DNA from: SAR324 cluster bacterium JCVI-SC AAA005
Lineage (GTDB): Bacteria; SAR324; NAC60-12
Direction: 5' to 3'
Assembly: GCA_000224765.2 (NCBI GenBank)
Contig: AGAU01000038.1
Coordinates: 1 to 64,000, forward strand
Length of the DNA stretch: 64,000 bases
The notes under the pieces are model-generated. The model was not told where the DNA came from. It was given only the letters and a program-made list of their open reading frames with translations, and ran no database searches. Both the position numbers and the translations under genes were made by a program. Shown one piece after another: positions 8,676 to 16,948 of the stretch. How positions within the stretch are numbered: the stretch's first letter is position 1; each line of letters starts with the position of its first letter.

Positions 8676-9556
8676 TCGATACCTGAGATGAATACACCGG
8701 TTTCTTGGTGAATGCCTCGGAAGAGATCCATTGCGGCCTTGCCACAGCGTGGTCCATAGCCTGCGAGATATAGGTCATCCATGATTACAAAGCGCCTCTG
8801 TTTGCCTGCTGGAGTGAAAGAGACACCTGGAAGTTCATCCAGCTTTTCAATGCCGCCGATCGAAGCTACCCCTTTTTGGAAGAAAATCAGTACTTCCGGT
8901 TGCAAGGCAACCATTGCTTCCGCAGTGATTGGCTTTACTCCATCGACCTGATCTCCAACATTTTCTGCTCCGGCGATCTCCAACATTCTACTGGGTCCGC
9001 TTCCCTTTCCTAATATGAATTGGGAACGATTGCCGCGTACATAAAGCATCAGGGCCCGCTTTCTAGTCAAATTGACTCGAGGCTCCAATGCCCTAGCCAA
9101 AAGCATGAGGTCATTTTCCAAGATCTGCAGTAAGGCTGATGCTTTGGCCTCTGTATTGAGGATTTTGCCCAAGCTGCGGATGCTCGTCTTAGTATCCTCG
9201 CAGCTTTCTGCTTTGGGCAGCAGCTCTACTTGCACATCAGCATCTTGCAATTGACTTACGATAGTTGGAGGGTTTAAGCCTTCAGGGCCAATTACAAGGC
9301 TAGGTCTCAAAGACAAAATACCTTCGGGGTTGAGCTGTCTTACGTATCCTACTGTTGGTTTGGCTTTTGCGGCATCGGGATAGTAGGAAGACGTGTCTCG
9401 ACCCACAACCCATTCTCCTCTTCCCAAGGCATAGACAATCTCTGTGATGGAACCGCCGATGCTCACGATGCGTGGTGCCTCAGCATTTAAAGCGGAAGCC
9501 ATCAACAGATTTCCTACAAACCAAAAAGACAGAATGCTTTTATGCAGAGAAGACAT
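8672..9556 (-). CDS. hmuT: Periplasmic haem-binding protein
   Basis: This 294-residue cluster-A type binding protein has a signal peptide (about 1-25, ending near NAEA) followed by the conserved start of the fold, PRIVSIGGSITEIVYALG. A middle segment, RGNRSQFILGKGSGPSRMLEIAGAENV, is typical of HmuT/ShuT. It captures haem in the periplasm and delivers it to HmuUV. It is the first gene of hmuTUV, and a DtxR-type box lies 76 bp upstream. A second, broken copy of this gene lies at 14391-14906, about 60 percent identical by eye over the shared part. Confidence 0.92.
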   Translation of the reverse strand: MSSLHKSILSFWFVGNLLMASALNAEAPRIVSIGGSITEIVYALGRGEWVVGRDTSSYYPDAAKAKPTVGYVRQLNPEGILSLRPSLVIGPEGLNPPTIVSQLQDADVQVELLPKAESCEDTKTSIRSLGKILNTEAKASALLQILENDLMLLARALEPRVNLTRKRALMLYVRGNRSQFILGKGSGPSRMLEIAGAENVGDQVDGVKPITAEAMVALQPEVLIFFQKGVASIGGIEKLDELPGVSFTPAGKQRRFVIMDDLYLAGYGPRCGKAAMDLFRGIHQETGVFISGIE

Positions 9557-9631
9557 GAGAGACTACAGTTTGAAGGAGGTTGAATGGAAGATGTTTTGGA
9601 CTATTAAATTTGTAATAGCAAATAAAATTAA

Positions 9632-9645
9632 TTAGTTTTAACTAA
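9632..9645. promoter_or_regulatory. DtxR-type operator upstream of hmuTUV
   Basis: TTAG-TTTTAA-CTAA is a perfect palindrome in its outer four and inner bases. It lies 76 bp upstream of the hmuT start in an AT-rich leader. It has the same TTAG-N6-CTAA form as the sites at 6845, 12102 and 21006. Confidence 0.66.
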
Positions 9646-9988
9646 CTATTTATATAAGTACAAAGTAGTATTTGTCAATCTTTTGGTCATCTCAATTTTC
9701 TGGGCACTGTTGGGGGCCGGAAATCTCTACTAATTTTGTAATTTCCAATGGACTGAATCACTTCCAACATCATCCGAATTGAGTTGAACAGTTCAGTTTT
9801 AGAAATCAGAAACTGAGAAACTACCTAGTAGATATTTATTAATTGATTATTTGGGCTAACCCTCTAGACCTCTGGGTTAGTATTTCAGCTACTTAGCCAC
9901 CTAAAAGTACTTTTTTTGTGTAAATTAATGCCAAAGACAATTTCTGTGCGAACCAAAAAAGAAACTAACAGCATCTTACTTAGAGTTA
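9646..9988. other. Intergenic, no gene seen
   Basis: This AT-rich spacer lies between the hmuT promoter region and the end of the pentapeptide-repeat gene. No open frame with a credible start, no tRNA-like fold and no strong terminator were seen. Confidence 0.5.
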
Positions 9989-10426
9989 TCAGCAATCTTT
10001 GAAGATGCGTTGTCCGTCAGAAATAACAGTGTTACAAAAAATTGCGCTTTTCATTCTTGCGTAGTCTAAGTCAGCTGCACGAAGCACTGCTCCTTCCAGG
10101 TTGGCTCCAGTCAAGTTGGCCTCCCATAGATGGGCCCCACTCATATTAGCTCCAGTCAGGTTGGCTTCCCTCAAAACAGCTCCAGTCAGGTTGGTATCGC
10201 CCAAGTTAGTGTCACGCAAATCAGCTTTCCTCAGGTCGGCTTTCCTCAGGTCGGATTTATACAGGTTGGTTCCAGTCAAGTTGAACTCCCTCAGAATAGC
10301 TCCACGCAGGTCACATTTGACACAATTGTAGGTATCTTGGAGCTTGTCCAAATCCTCCTGTTTGTAAGCTGAAGCGTCAGCTGTCAGCAGCGTTGCAACG
10401 ATCGAAAGTAAGACTATCTTTTCCAT
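9989..10426 (-). CDS. Secreted pentapeptide-repeat protein
   Basis: The start at the internal ATG 10426 gives a signal peptide (MEKIVLLSIVATLLTADASA) and a mature protein of about 125 residues. An upstream in-frame ATG at 10459 would place 11 residues before the signal, which is less likely. After a Cys-x2-Cys segment (YNCVKCDL), about 14 A(D/N)Lxx pentapeptides follow, for example LRKADLRKADLRDTNL, predicting a right-handed beta-helix. Two further Cys near the C-terminus could form a disulphide. Pentapeptide proteins of this short exported class have no agreed function. The gene stands alone between hmuT and a cupredoxin. Confidence 0.8.
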   Translation of the reverse strand: MEKIVLLSIVATLLTADASAYKQEDLDKLQDTYNCVKCDLRGAILREFNLTGTNLYKSDLRKADLRKADLRDTNLGDTNLTGAVLREANLTGANMSGAHLWEANLTGANLEGAVLRAADLDYARMKSAIFCNTVISDGQRIFKDC

Positions 10427-10595
10427 AATTTGTAGACCAATTTGGAATTTGCAACCCAATAGTTTCTGGATGTTTGGACCTTCTGAGAGTTCCCAGACTT
10501 TCCAAATAAAAGATTCAAGGACACAGGAGTGCAGAATAGAGGTTGGAGAAGAAGATGGGTTTCAGGAATGCTCGAAAAAAAATTAGCCCAACGGA

Positions 10596-11024
10596 TTAAG
10601 AATCTGACTGTGAAATTTTGATCAATCGATTCAAAACCGATTTCGCAACTTGAGGCAATTTAATATTTCTGACTTCTTCTAAATTGTGAAAATCGTTACC
10701 AACAATGATCAAACCCAGCATGCCCATATTCTGATGTGGGGTACAACCATATAAGTAAATTCCAGGAGCTGTAAAAACTACGGAGTGAACCGCATCTATT
10801 TCTGATTTTGGCGGAAGCCCATTCATGCCAGGACCTGCTAGAAATTCTACATTGTGCCCCTCATTCTTTGGCAACCATTCAATAGTGTTTCCGATATTGA
10901 TATGGGCGACTTCGATGCTGTAGGAGTCATGTTCTGTAAAATCAATTCGAATAGTTTCCACTGAAAAAGCTTTTGAAATTACTAGTAAACTAGAAATAAA
11001 ACATAATATTAATAATTTATGCAT
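10596..11024 (-). CDS. Pseudoazurin-like blue copper protein
   Basis: This is a 142-residue exported cupredoxin with a signal peptide at about 1-21. The type-1 copper ligands are visible as His57 (EGHNVEF), Cys94, His97 and Met102 in CTPHQNMGM, with the C-x2-H-x4-M spacing of pseudoazurin. A C-terminal tail of about 30 residues extends beyond the cupredoxin fold. Pseudoazurins shuttle electrons in the periplasm, typically to nitrite or nitrous-oxide reductases or to oxidases. None of these is encoded here, so the partner is unknown. Confidence 0.85.
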   Translation of the reverse strand: MHKLLILCFISSLLVISKAFSVETIRIDFTEHDSYSIEVAHINIGNTIEWLPKNEGHNVEFLAGPGMNGLPPKSEIDAVHSVVFTAPGIYLYGCTPHQNMGMLGLIIVGNDFHNLEEVRNIKLPQVAKSVLNRLIKISQSDS

Positions 11025-11281
11025 AATGAAGGACTCTGATATAGGACAATAGACTATTCTAAAATTGTGTAGCGACGGAGAAAGTACTTTTTGAATCTGT
11101 TAAAAAAATCGCAAGCATTATGCAGATCTGATTCGCAATTTATATTTTAATTCTAAAAGACCAACGGATTAGCAGTCTGGTTTGGTTCCTTGAGTCACTC
11201 CATCTCTTGAATGACCATCAAATAATCCAATATAATTTCCAACAACAGTTTTATTGTTAAGCACAAAACACTTTTAATTTT

Positions 11282-11497
11282 TCAGTTATCCAGTTCGTCA
11301 TACAAGGCTTTTTGGGTTACATTTTGCCAAGAGTCTTTTGCTTCCCTTCGAGCTGCATTTTGCCAACTGGTATTTGCTTCACTTAGTAGTTCCAATTCCT
11401 CTGTTTCCTTCAACAACAAATGGCGGCTGACTCCAATTGACAGCGGATTGATTTTCTTTCGCATCATTCTTTTTCTCATTCTGCTACGTATTATCAT
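11282..11497 (-). CDS. Small basic protein of unknown function
   Basis: The coding potential rests on a good ribosome binding site (AAGGAG, five bases before the ATG at 11497). A GTG two codons upstream would overlap that site. The product has 71 residues: an Arg/Lys/Met-rich N-terminus, then an acidic helix (LLLKETEELELLSEA) and two SWQN motifs 14 residues apart. No signal peptide or membrane segment is evident and no family was recognised. It lies beside two other small genes between the cupredoxin and the aldehyde dehydrogenase. Confidence 0.45.
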   Translation of the reverse strand: MIIRSRMRKRMMRKKINPLSIGVSRHLLLKETEELELLSEANTSWQNAARREAKDSWQNVTQKALYDELDN

Positions 11498-11553
11498 TCT
11501 CACTCCTTATAAACAGCTCCAAGTATAGAAGATTTCCAGCATTGTTGATGTCT

Positions 11554-11724
11554 TCAGGAAAATTCCAAAGCTTCCGCTTCAGCTCTCTTCAATGTTTCCA
11601 GTATTGCTCTCTCCTTCGAATTATCATGGCATGCAGCACACGTTGGCTTCCGTCGTAGGAAAAATTTAAACTCTCTGTCACGGTCCTCTTCGATTTTTTC
11701 TAAAAATCAGTTAGTCTTTCTCAT
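11554..11724 (-). pseudogene. Small CxxCH-motif gene with an in-frame TGA
   Basis: An ATG at 11724 is preceded by AGAAGGA at good spacing. The frame runs 56 codons to a TGA at 11554, interrupted only by a TGA at codon 6 (11709-11707). The peptide after that stop is charged and contains Cys-Ala-Ala-Cys-His (FLRRKPTCAACHDNSKE). That is the form of a haem-attachment or metal-binding motif, but no signal sequence precedes it. It may be a decayed small gene. A recoded TGA is possible but unsupported, as no selenocysteine element was identified. Confidence 0.35.
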
Positions 11725-11815
11725 ATTTTTTCCTTCTCAAATGGATGTTCTTAAAAAACGCATACTAATTCATTATCAACATTTATCGATTCGCGTGGAA
11801 GTAAATACCTTAGGA

Positions 11816-12076
11816 CTACGTAAACAAGGACGTGATGAGAAGATAAATTTGGAAGCCAAGCAAATGAAACAATAAAAAGCCGATTACACCCAGCATGCCG
11901 AGAACTATCCCCACTGCTCCAAGAAATTCAAAGCGGGGTTGCTTTCGTTTGTATCGGCGTGGCGTTGGATCTTTCGGACCGAAAGGGTTGAAGTCCCCTT
12001 GGCGAAACAAAAATTCATTCTTGAAGAAATTTAGATTCCTCTCATTTTTGAATGAGACCTGAATTGGATTGAACAA
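11816..12076 (-). CDS. Small single-helix membrane protein with an upstream DtxR-type box
   Basis: The product has 86 residues: a polar N-terminus with FNPFGPKDPTPRRYKRK near 30-46, then a hydrophobic stretch (about 50-83) that could form one long or two short membrane helices. The start is a TTG at 12076; there is no in-frame ATG and only a weak ribosome binding site. A perfect-match DtxR-type palindrome (12102-12115) lies 26 bp upstream, suggesting iron control and supporting the ORF as a real gene. No family was recognised. Confidence 0.5.
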   Translation of the reverse strand: MFNPIQVSFKNERNLNFFKNEFLFRQGDFNPFGPKDPTPRRYKRKQPRFEFLGAVGIVLGMLGVIGFLLFHLLGFQIYLLITSLFT

Positions 12077-12101
12077 AATACTTAAAATTTGATTTTTATT
12101 A

Positions 12102-12115
12102 TTAGTGTATGCTAA
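12102..12115. promoter_or_regulatory. DtxR-type operator upstream of a small membrane-protein gene
   Basis: TTAG-TGTATG-CTAA. On the minus strand it reads TTAGCATACACTAA, identical base for base to the box at 21006-21019, 9 kb away. Identity over the variable centre makes chance unlikely. Confidence 0.7.
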
Positions 12116-12135
12116 TTAAAATTTTGATTTCAATC

Positions 12136-12253
12136 TAGCAGCTTGTTAAATGAAAAAGTTCAACAAATTTTTGTAGGCTAACTGATACTTAGGTTGGTAG
12201 CAGTAGCAAAAAATGCTGCCCTGCCGATCTTTCAATTATCTAGCAGCCTGCTA
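12136..12253. repeat. Pair of TAGCAG-type direct repeats upstream of the aldehyde dehydrogenase
   Basis: ATCTAGCAGCTTGTTAA (ending at 12149) and ATCTAGCAGCCTGCTAA (ending at 12254) differ at two of 17 positions and are 105 bp apart. The downstream copy contains the odd palindrome TAGCAG-C-CTGCTA (12241-12253). Both precede the ALDH gene and could be paired operators for a dimeric regulator. Confidence 0.45.
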
Positions 12254-12285
12254 AGTTTACTGCAAGATTTCATCGTCTCGACGCC

Positions 12286-12301
12286 TGTGATGAGAGTCAC
12301 A
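12286..12301. promoter_or_regulatory. CRP-type palindrome upstream of the aldehyde dehydrogenase
   Basis: TGTGA-TGAGAG-TCACA is an exact match to the CRP/FNR-family core TGTGA-N6-TCACA. It extends to a 7-bp perfect inverted repeat (CCTGTGA/TCACAGG, 12284-12303). It lies 60 bp upstream of the ALDH start, a position from which such a factor could activate or repress. The cyclase at 37932-40061 could in principle provide the cyclic-nucleotide signal. Confidence 0.6.
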
Positions 12302-12360
12302 GGAGCTAACAGAAGAGAAAAAGTTTTAAATAGACAGGTTCCGTACTTGAAGGAAAGAAA

Positions 12361-13794
12361 ATGAAAGAGAAGAGAAAGTTTTACATCAACGGTGAGTGGG
12401 TTGACCCAATTTCAACTCACGATTACCAAGTTATCAATCCCGCTAGTGAAGAACCTTGTGCAATCGTCTCATTTGGGAGTGATCGTGATGTCAACCGAGC
12501 TGTAGCTGCTGCTAAAGAAGCATTTCCAGCTTGGTCAATAACACCTCCTGAAGAGCGTATCGATCTCGTTGAGCGGCTTCTTGAAGCCTATAAAGAGAGG
12601 GCTCAGGAGTTTGGCGAGGCAATGTCCGTCGAAATGGGTGCTCCGATAGACTTCGCTCGGACAAAACAGTTTGACCGCGGCATCTTCAATATGAAGGGTC
12701 TAATCGAGGCTGCTAAATGCTTTAAATTTGAGGAGGATTTTGATCCTACTCGGCCTGATCTGCGAAATTTCTATGAAGCGCATGGTGTATGCGCGCTCAT
12801 TACCCCTTGGAATTGGCCGATCAACCAGATCTCACTCAAGGTGCCCGCCGCTGCTCTTGCAGGTTGCACAATGGTACTGAAGCCATCTGAGGAAAGTCCG
12901 CTGAATGCTATGCTTTTTGCCGAGTTGATACACGAGGTCGGATTCCCAAAAGGAGTCTTTAATCTCGTCAACGGGGATGGGCAGGGTGTCGGGACCTGTC
13001 TGACAAAACATCCAGATATTGACCTTGTCAGTTTCACAGGGTCGACCCGAGCCGGGAGGGAAATCCTTCGTAACGCGGCCGATGGCCTCAAGAAAGTATC
13101 CCTCGAACTAGGCGGCAAAGGGGGAAATATTATTTTTTCTGATGCTGATAAAGATGCTGTCGAACGTGGTGTACGAGACGTAATGCTCAATTCTGGTCAG
13201 TCATGTAACGCACCAACAAGAATGATCGTTCAACGTGAAATATATGATGATGTAGTCAAAAAAGCAGCGGAGGTCATTTCCTCTATCGCCATTAGTGACC
13301 CCAGCAAACAGGGTGATCACATCGGACCCGTCGTGAACCAAAAGCAATATGATCATATTCAAAGCCTGATTCAAAAAGGTGTCGATGAGGGTGCATCCCT
13401 AATCGTGGGAGGCACTGGTCGTCCAAATGGCTTCAAAAACGGTTACTACGTCAAACCAACACTGTTCGCCGATGCAGAAAACAGTATGACAATTGCTCAA
13501 ACCGAAATTTTTGGTCCAGTGCTTACAATCATTCCTTTTGATTCCGAGGATGAAGCAATCGAGATATCAAACAACACTGTCTATGGCCTAGGAAGCTATG
13601 TTCAAACAATCGATGGTGAAAAAGCCAATCGCGTGGCGCGTAAGCTGCGCTATGGAATGGTGACCATGAACGGTGTAAGTCGTGTTCCTGGTCAACCTTT
13701 CGGCGGGTACAAACAGTCTGGCATTGGTCGTGAAGGCGGTCGCTGGGGCTTGGAAGACTTTCTACAACTGAAATCTGTAACTGGTTGGAACTAA
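12361..13794 (+). CDS. NAD(P)-dependent aldehyde dehydrogenase
   Basis: This 477-residue ALDH-superfamily enzyme oxidises an aldehyde to a carboxylate with NAD(P)+. The catalytic Cys282 (NSGQSCNAPTRM), general base Glu249 (SLELGGKGG), Asn151 (TPWNWP) and cofactor Lys174 (LKPSEESP) are all in place. The length fits and a purine-rich site (AAGGAAAG) precedes the ATG. The sequence does not fix the substrate. The gene stands alone, with a CRP-type palindrome and paired repeats upstream and a hairpin terminator downstream, so it is probably monocistronic and catabolite-controlled. Confidence 0.92.
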   Translation: MKEKRKFYINGEWVDPISTHDYQVINPASEEPCAIVSFGSDRDVNRAVAAAKEAFPAWSITPPEERIDLVERLLEAYKERAQEFGEAMSVEMGAPIDFARTKQFDRGIFNMKGLIEAAKCFKFEEDFDPTRPDLRNFYEAHGVCALITPWNWPINQISLKVPAAALAGCTMVLKPSEESPLNAMLFAELIHEVGFPKGVFNLVNGDGQGVGTCLTKHPDIDLVSFTGSTRAGREILRNAADGLKKVSLELGGKGGNIIFSDADKDAVERGVRDVMLNSGQSCNAPTRMIVQREIYDDVVKKAAEVISSIAISDPSKQGDHIGPVVNQKQYDHIQSLIQKGVDEGASLIVGGTGRPNGFKNGYYVKPTLFADAENSMTIAQTEIFGPVLTIIPFDSEDEAIEISNNTVYGLGSYVQTIDGEKANRVARKLRYGMVTMNGVSRVPGQPFGGYKQSGIGREGGRWGLEDFLQLKSVTGWN

Positions 13795-13851
13795 TCTAAC
13801 TTAAACCTTGGTCTATCAGTAGATATTCTTTATTTTGGAGGAATCTCTTAT

Positions 13852-13893
13852 GCCCCTGTCCTTGAAAGTTCTGGAGCAGGGGCTATTTATTTA
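13852..13893 (+). terminator. Hairpin terminator after the aldehyde dehydrogenase
   Basis: GCCCCTG pairs with CAGGGGC, extended by TCC/GGA after a one-base bulge, with an 11-base loop. TATTTATTTA follows. The stem is strong but the T tract is interrupted, so termination may be partial. Confidence 0.55.
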
Positions 13894-14390
13894 GGAACGG
13901 CTTACTATATCATCCCGGTAAGAAGATTACTAAATTGTTCAGATCTAGACTCCTTCGAAACAACTAGACCACTATCCTTACCAAATAGACATCGGAAGTC
14001 GGTTCCTTTTTTACAGGACAGGGCCAATAGCAAATACCAATTTACTGAAAAACATCATTTCGTGTGATCACCCTGTAAATATTCCTGAAAGAAGAGATAT
14101 GGTTAACCAATTTTGAATACATTTAATATCTTTTGAGTAGCTTCATAAAGTAGCTTAGATTCAAGTATTTGAACCAAATTCTTTTAAATGAAATTGCAAT
14201 ATTGATAAAGACGTTATAACAGATGGTTTTAGTAACATTTTGACAAATAGGGATACTTTCATCAACTCAAATTGTAACCATTCAAAAACCCATCACCCAG
14301 TTGATTTGTGCAATCAGGAAAGTGTCAATAATCGCTTGCGGTGGATTGGCTAATTGCTTTCGAAGTTCGTTTACTAAGGGGACAATTTTC
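13894..14390. other. Intergenic, no gene seen
   Basis: The stretch between the ALDH terminator and the broken hmuT copy contains no convincing gene or RNA. It may hold the degraded C-terminal part of that hmuT copy, but no similarity could be read by eye. Confidence 0.4.
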
Positions 14391-14906
14391 CTAAACATAA
14401 ATCATCATTACCTTTTTCTTCGGCAGGTAAGTTTTGGTTTTTAGATCCTTATCCAGAAGTATTAAGTCTGACTCCAATATTGCTATTAATTCAACTACTT
14501 CACTTGTTGCATCTAGATTAGCCCCCAGATAAACAATGTTTGATTTCGTGTCATCACAACTGCTGGATTCTGGAATCAATTGCACCTTAACCATGGCATT
14601 TTCAAGTTGATCAACTATTGTTGGTAGGTTCAACCCCTCAGGACCTAAGACTAGACTTGGTACCAGTGAAAAAATGCCCTCAGGGTTGAATTGTCTTATA
14701 TAACCTACCGTTTGTATGTTTTCGACCAAGCTAGGGTATTAAGACGGTGTATTACGCCCTAATACTAAATGCCGTTTGCCCAAAGCGTAAACAATTTCAG
14801 TGATAGGACCACGAATGGTTTTAATTCGTGGTACCTCCGCTCTAACAAGCGAAGTTATTGCAAAGCTACTCAAACAAGTACAGACCAATATGGTTCTTAG
14901 TAAACG
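14391..14906 (-). pseudogene. Broken second copy of hmuT
   Basis: The frame read from 14906 gives a hydrophobic signal-like segment (LLRTILVCTCLSSFAITSL), then V-P-R-I-x-T-I and ITEIVYALGKR. It hits a TAA at 14741-14739, then continues as TVGYIRQFNPEGIFSLVPSL and on to MMIYV, where it stops. Residue for residue this follows the intact HmuT at 8672-9556 up to about the middle of that protein. The C-terminal half is absent. The ATG position is lost as well. It is a relic of a duplicated or second haem-binding protein gene. Confidence 0.85.
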
Positions 14907-15518
14907 TCATATATCTAGGGAGATTGATGCATATTTGTTTCAGGAATACAGAATAAAAACCAAAAGTTATTATCTGCTAATCTTCATAAAATTGTCTTTT
15001 TTTAGACGTTGTAGGAAATTTGGCAATTGCGAGGAGTAAGTAAAATATTTTTTCATGAATGCTAATTTTATTGGAACTATATATATTTAAACAAAGAAAT
15101 CGTCCATTTCCTATATTGTCAACTAAATAATATATTATATACATAATTGCATCTCAATCACTCTTATTTCCTTACATGGCTTCATAAAAGTACAAGTAGA
15201 CAGTTACATCTTAAATCTGAAAGCATCAACCATCATCCGTAAAACACAATGAAACATTGATTGAGAAAATGTGAACACCAGAGGATTTTTAAAAAAAGTA
15301 TGATAATTATACTTGACTTATAAAGTTAGTACATAGTTATATACAACATAAGATAAGACTTAAAATAATTATTATTCTAGTCTAATTACTGATTTTCATG
15401 GGAAATCATGAAAAGTCACCAAGAACCAAAGGAAAGATTCCTACAGTTACTTGGTCAGCACAAAATTGTGCAACAGCATTTCGGTCATTCATGCCGAAAG
15501 TCATCTCAGAAAGGTAAA
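14907..15518. other. AT-rich leader of the DUF4856-like gene
   Basis: No gene is seen. A possible promoter, TTGACT (15313-15318) and TTATAT (15337-15342) with an 18-base spacer, lies upstream of the 15519 start. Between the two hexamers is TTAGTACATAGTTA (15326-15339). This keeps only one half of the DtxR-type box, so control by that regulator is uncertain. Confidence 0.35.
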
Positions 15519-16934
15519 ATGTACAATAGCCGTTCAATGAAGTCAGCTTTAGCTACAGTTATTTTGGCAACAACATGCTTTGCCTCAAGCTGCGTGGTTG
15601 CGAAGCCAAACATGTATGCAAATTTTCCTGTGACTGAGAAGAGTTATAAAGGAAGTAAAACAATTTCAGTATCCTATACTGGTCAAGCAGCAAGACATGT
15701 TCTCCATACATCTTTAAAAAGTCTTGCAGGAAAGGGCAATGGGGAACCGAATCCAAAACTAAAAGCTCAAATGCTTTCTTATTATTCAGGCAAAGAAGAA
15801 GGGCGAAAAATCATTTCTCCCACTTCAAAAGGTGATTTTAAAGTTAAACAATCAATGGTGGATGAAATTTCTAAAGGAAAAGATCTGAAAGGCAAAACCT
15901 ACAAGGGTTTGGTTAATGGTTTTCCTGGCCAAATGAGTGGACCTGAAGTTTTTGAATTTATGATTGACAAGGCTTCTTCGTCTGATGGAGGTTTTGATCC
16001 ATTAACGGGATATAATTATCCGCAACTCATTTCCAAGTTTATGATGGGTGCGGTTTTCTACAGTCAAGCGGTTGACAATTATCTTGATGAAAAAATGGGG
16101 GCTGAAAACAAACCCAACAACAAGCCTTATAAAAAAGGTGCACATTATACTGGTAAGGAACACTCATGGGATGAAGCATTCGGATATTTTGGTGCCCCAG
16201 CTCATGCAATGAGTTTGAAACCAGAAGAGGCATACAATATTGCGAAACGTAAAAATGTGAAAGTAGCTGATGCCAACGGTGATGGAACTGTTGATTTGAT
16301 TACGGAAATGACTTACGGCCATGCTTACTATGCGGCTGATTCAGACAAGGCCGGCACAAACTATATGCAAACAATCTTTAAGGCATTTGTTGACGGGCGA
16401 AAACTGATAACAAGTGCCGACGGAGCAGCATTAACCGATAAACAACGCGAAGAACTAAAAGGATACGCAAGCACGATCAAAGTCACTTGGGAAAAAGTGA
16501 TTGCAGAAGCAGCATTTAAATATGCAGGTTCAACCTATAAGGACTTGGAAAAGCTCAACACCATTGTTGAGAGTAATGGAGACGCTTCAAAAGCATTTGC
16601 AACTTATGGGAAACATTGGGGTGAATTAAAAGGTTTTCTGATGGCATTAGAAACCAGCGGCCGGGATCTTGGGGAAGCAGGAATACGAATGAATCGCTTA
16701 GTTGGTTATGGTCCGGTCCTTTTGGGTGGTGGCCAAGTAATAGGTATCAACAACAAAGGTGATTTCATAACGGGAGGAGATAGGTCAATGGGTGAATACC
16801 AAGTCCATATGATCAAGCTTCAGAAAGTATTAGGAGACACTTTTGACTTAAAGGCTCGTAAGAATGATATGACTGGACAAATGGATGGGTTGTTAGAATC
16901 CCTGGGATCTAGCAGATCAGCTGAGAACGATTAA
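15519..16934 (+). CDS. Secreted DUF4856-like protein of an iron-associated cassette
   Basis: The best start is the ATG at 15519, preceded by AGAAAGG four bases upstream. It yields a signal peptide (residues about 7-27, ATVILATTCFASSCVVA) and a protein of about 471 residues. An upstream ATG at 15408 would bury the signal. A weak lipobox (FASSC) makes lipidation possible. Visible features are HSWDEAFGYFG, matching my recollection of the DUF4856 family, and an EF-hand-like loop DANGDGTVD. It is followed at 14 bp by a membrane hydroxylase and then by a ferric-iron binding protein. The context therefore suggests cell-surface or periplasmic metal handling. The biochemical role is unknown. Confidence 0.7.
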   Translation: MYNSRSMKSALATVILATTCFASSCVVAKPNMYANFPVTEKSYKGSKTISVSYTGQAARHVLHTSLKSLAGKGNGEPNPKLKAQMLSYYSGKEEGRKIISPTSKGDFKVKQSMVDEISKGKDLKGKTYKGLVNGFPGQMSGPEVFEFMIDKASSSDGGFDPLTGYNYPQLISKFMMGAVFYSQAVDNYLDEKMGAENKPNNKPYKKGAHYTGKEHSWDEAFGYFGAPAHAMSLKPEEAYNIAKRKNVKVADANGDGTVDLITEMTYGHAYYAADSDKAGTNYMQTIFKAFVDGRKLITSADGAALTDKQREELKGYASTIKVTWEKVIAEAAFKYAGSTYKDLEKLNTIVESNGDASKAFATYGKHWGELKGFLMALETSGRDLGEAGIRMNRLVGYGPVLLGGGQVIGINNKGDFITGGDRSMGEYQVHMIKLQKVLGDTFDLKARKNDMTGQMDGLLESLGSSRSAEND

Positions 16935-16948
16935 GGTAGGTCTGAAAA

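Noticed and set aside
10101..10372. Plus-strand ORFs of 76 and 80 codons
   Set aside because: Antisense shadows of the pentapeptide repeats; their apparent repetitiveness reflects the real gene on the other strand.
15326..15339. TTAGTACATAGTTA as a fifth DtxR-type box upstream of the DUF4856-like gene
   Set aside because: Only the TTAG half matches; the other half is GTTA instead of CTAA, so it was not counted.
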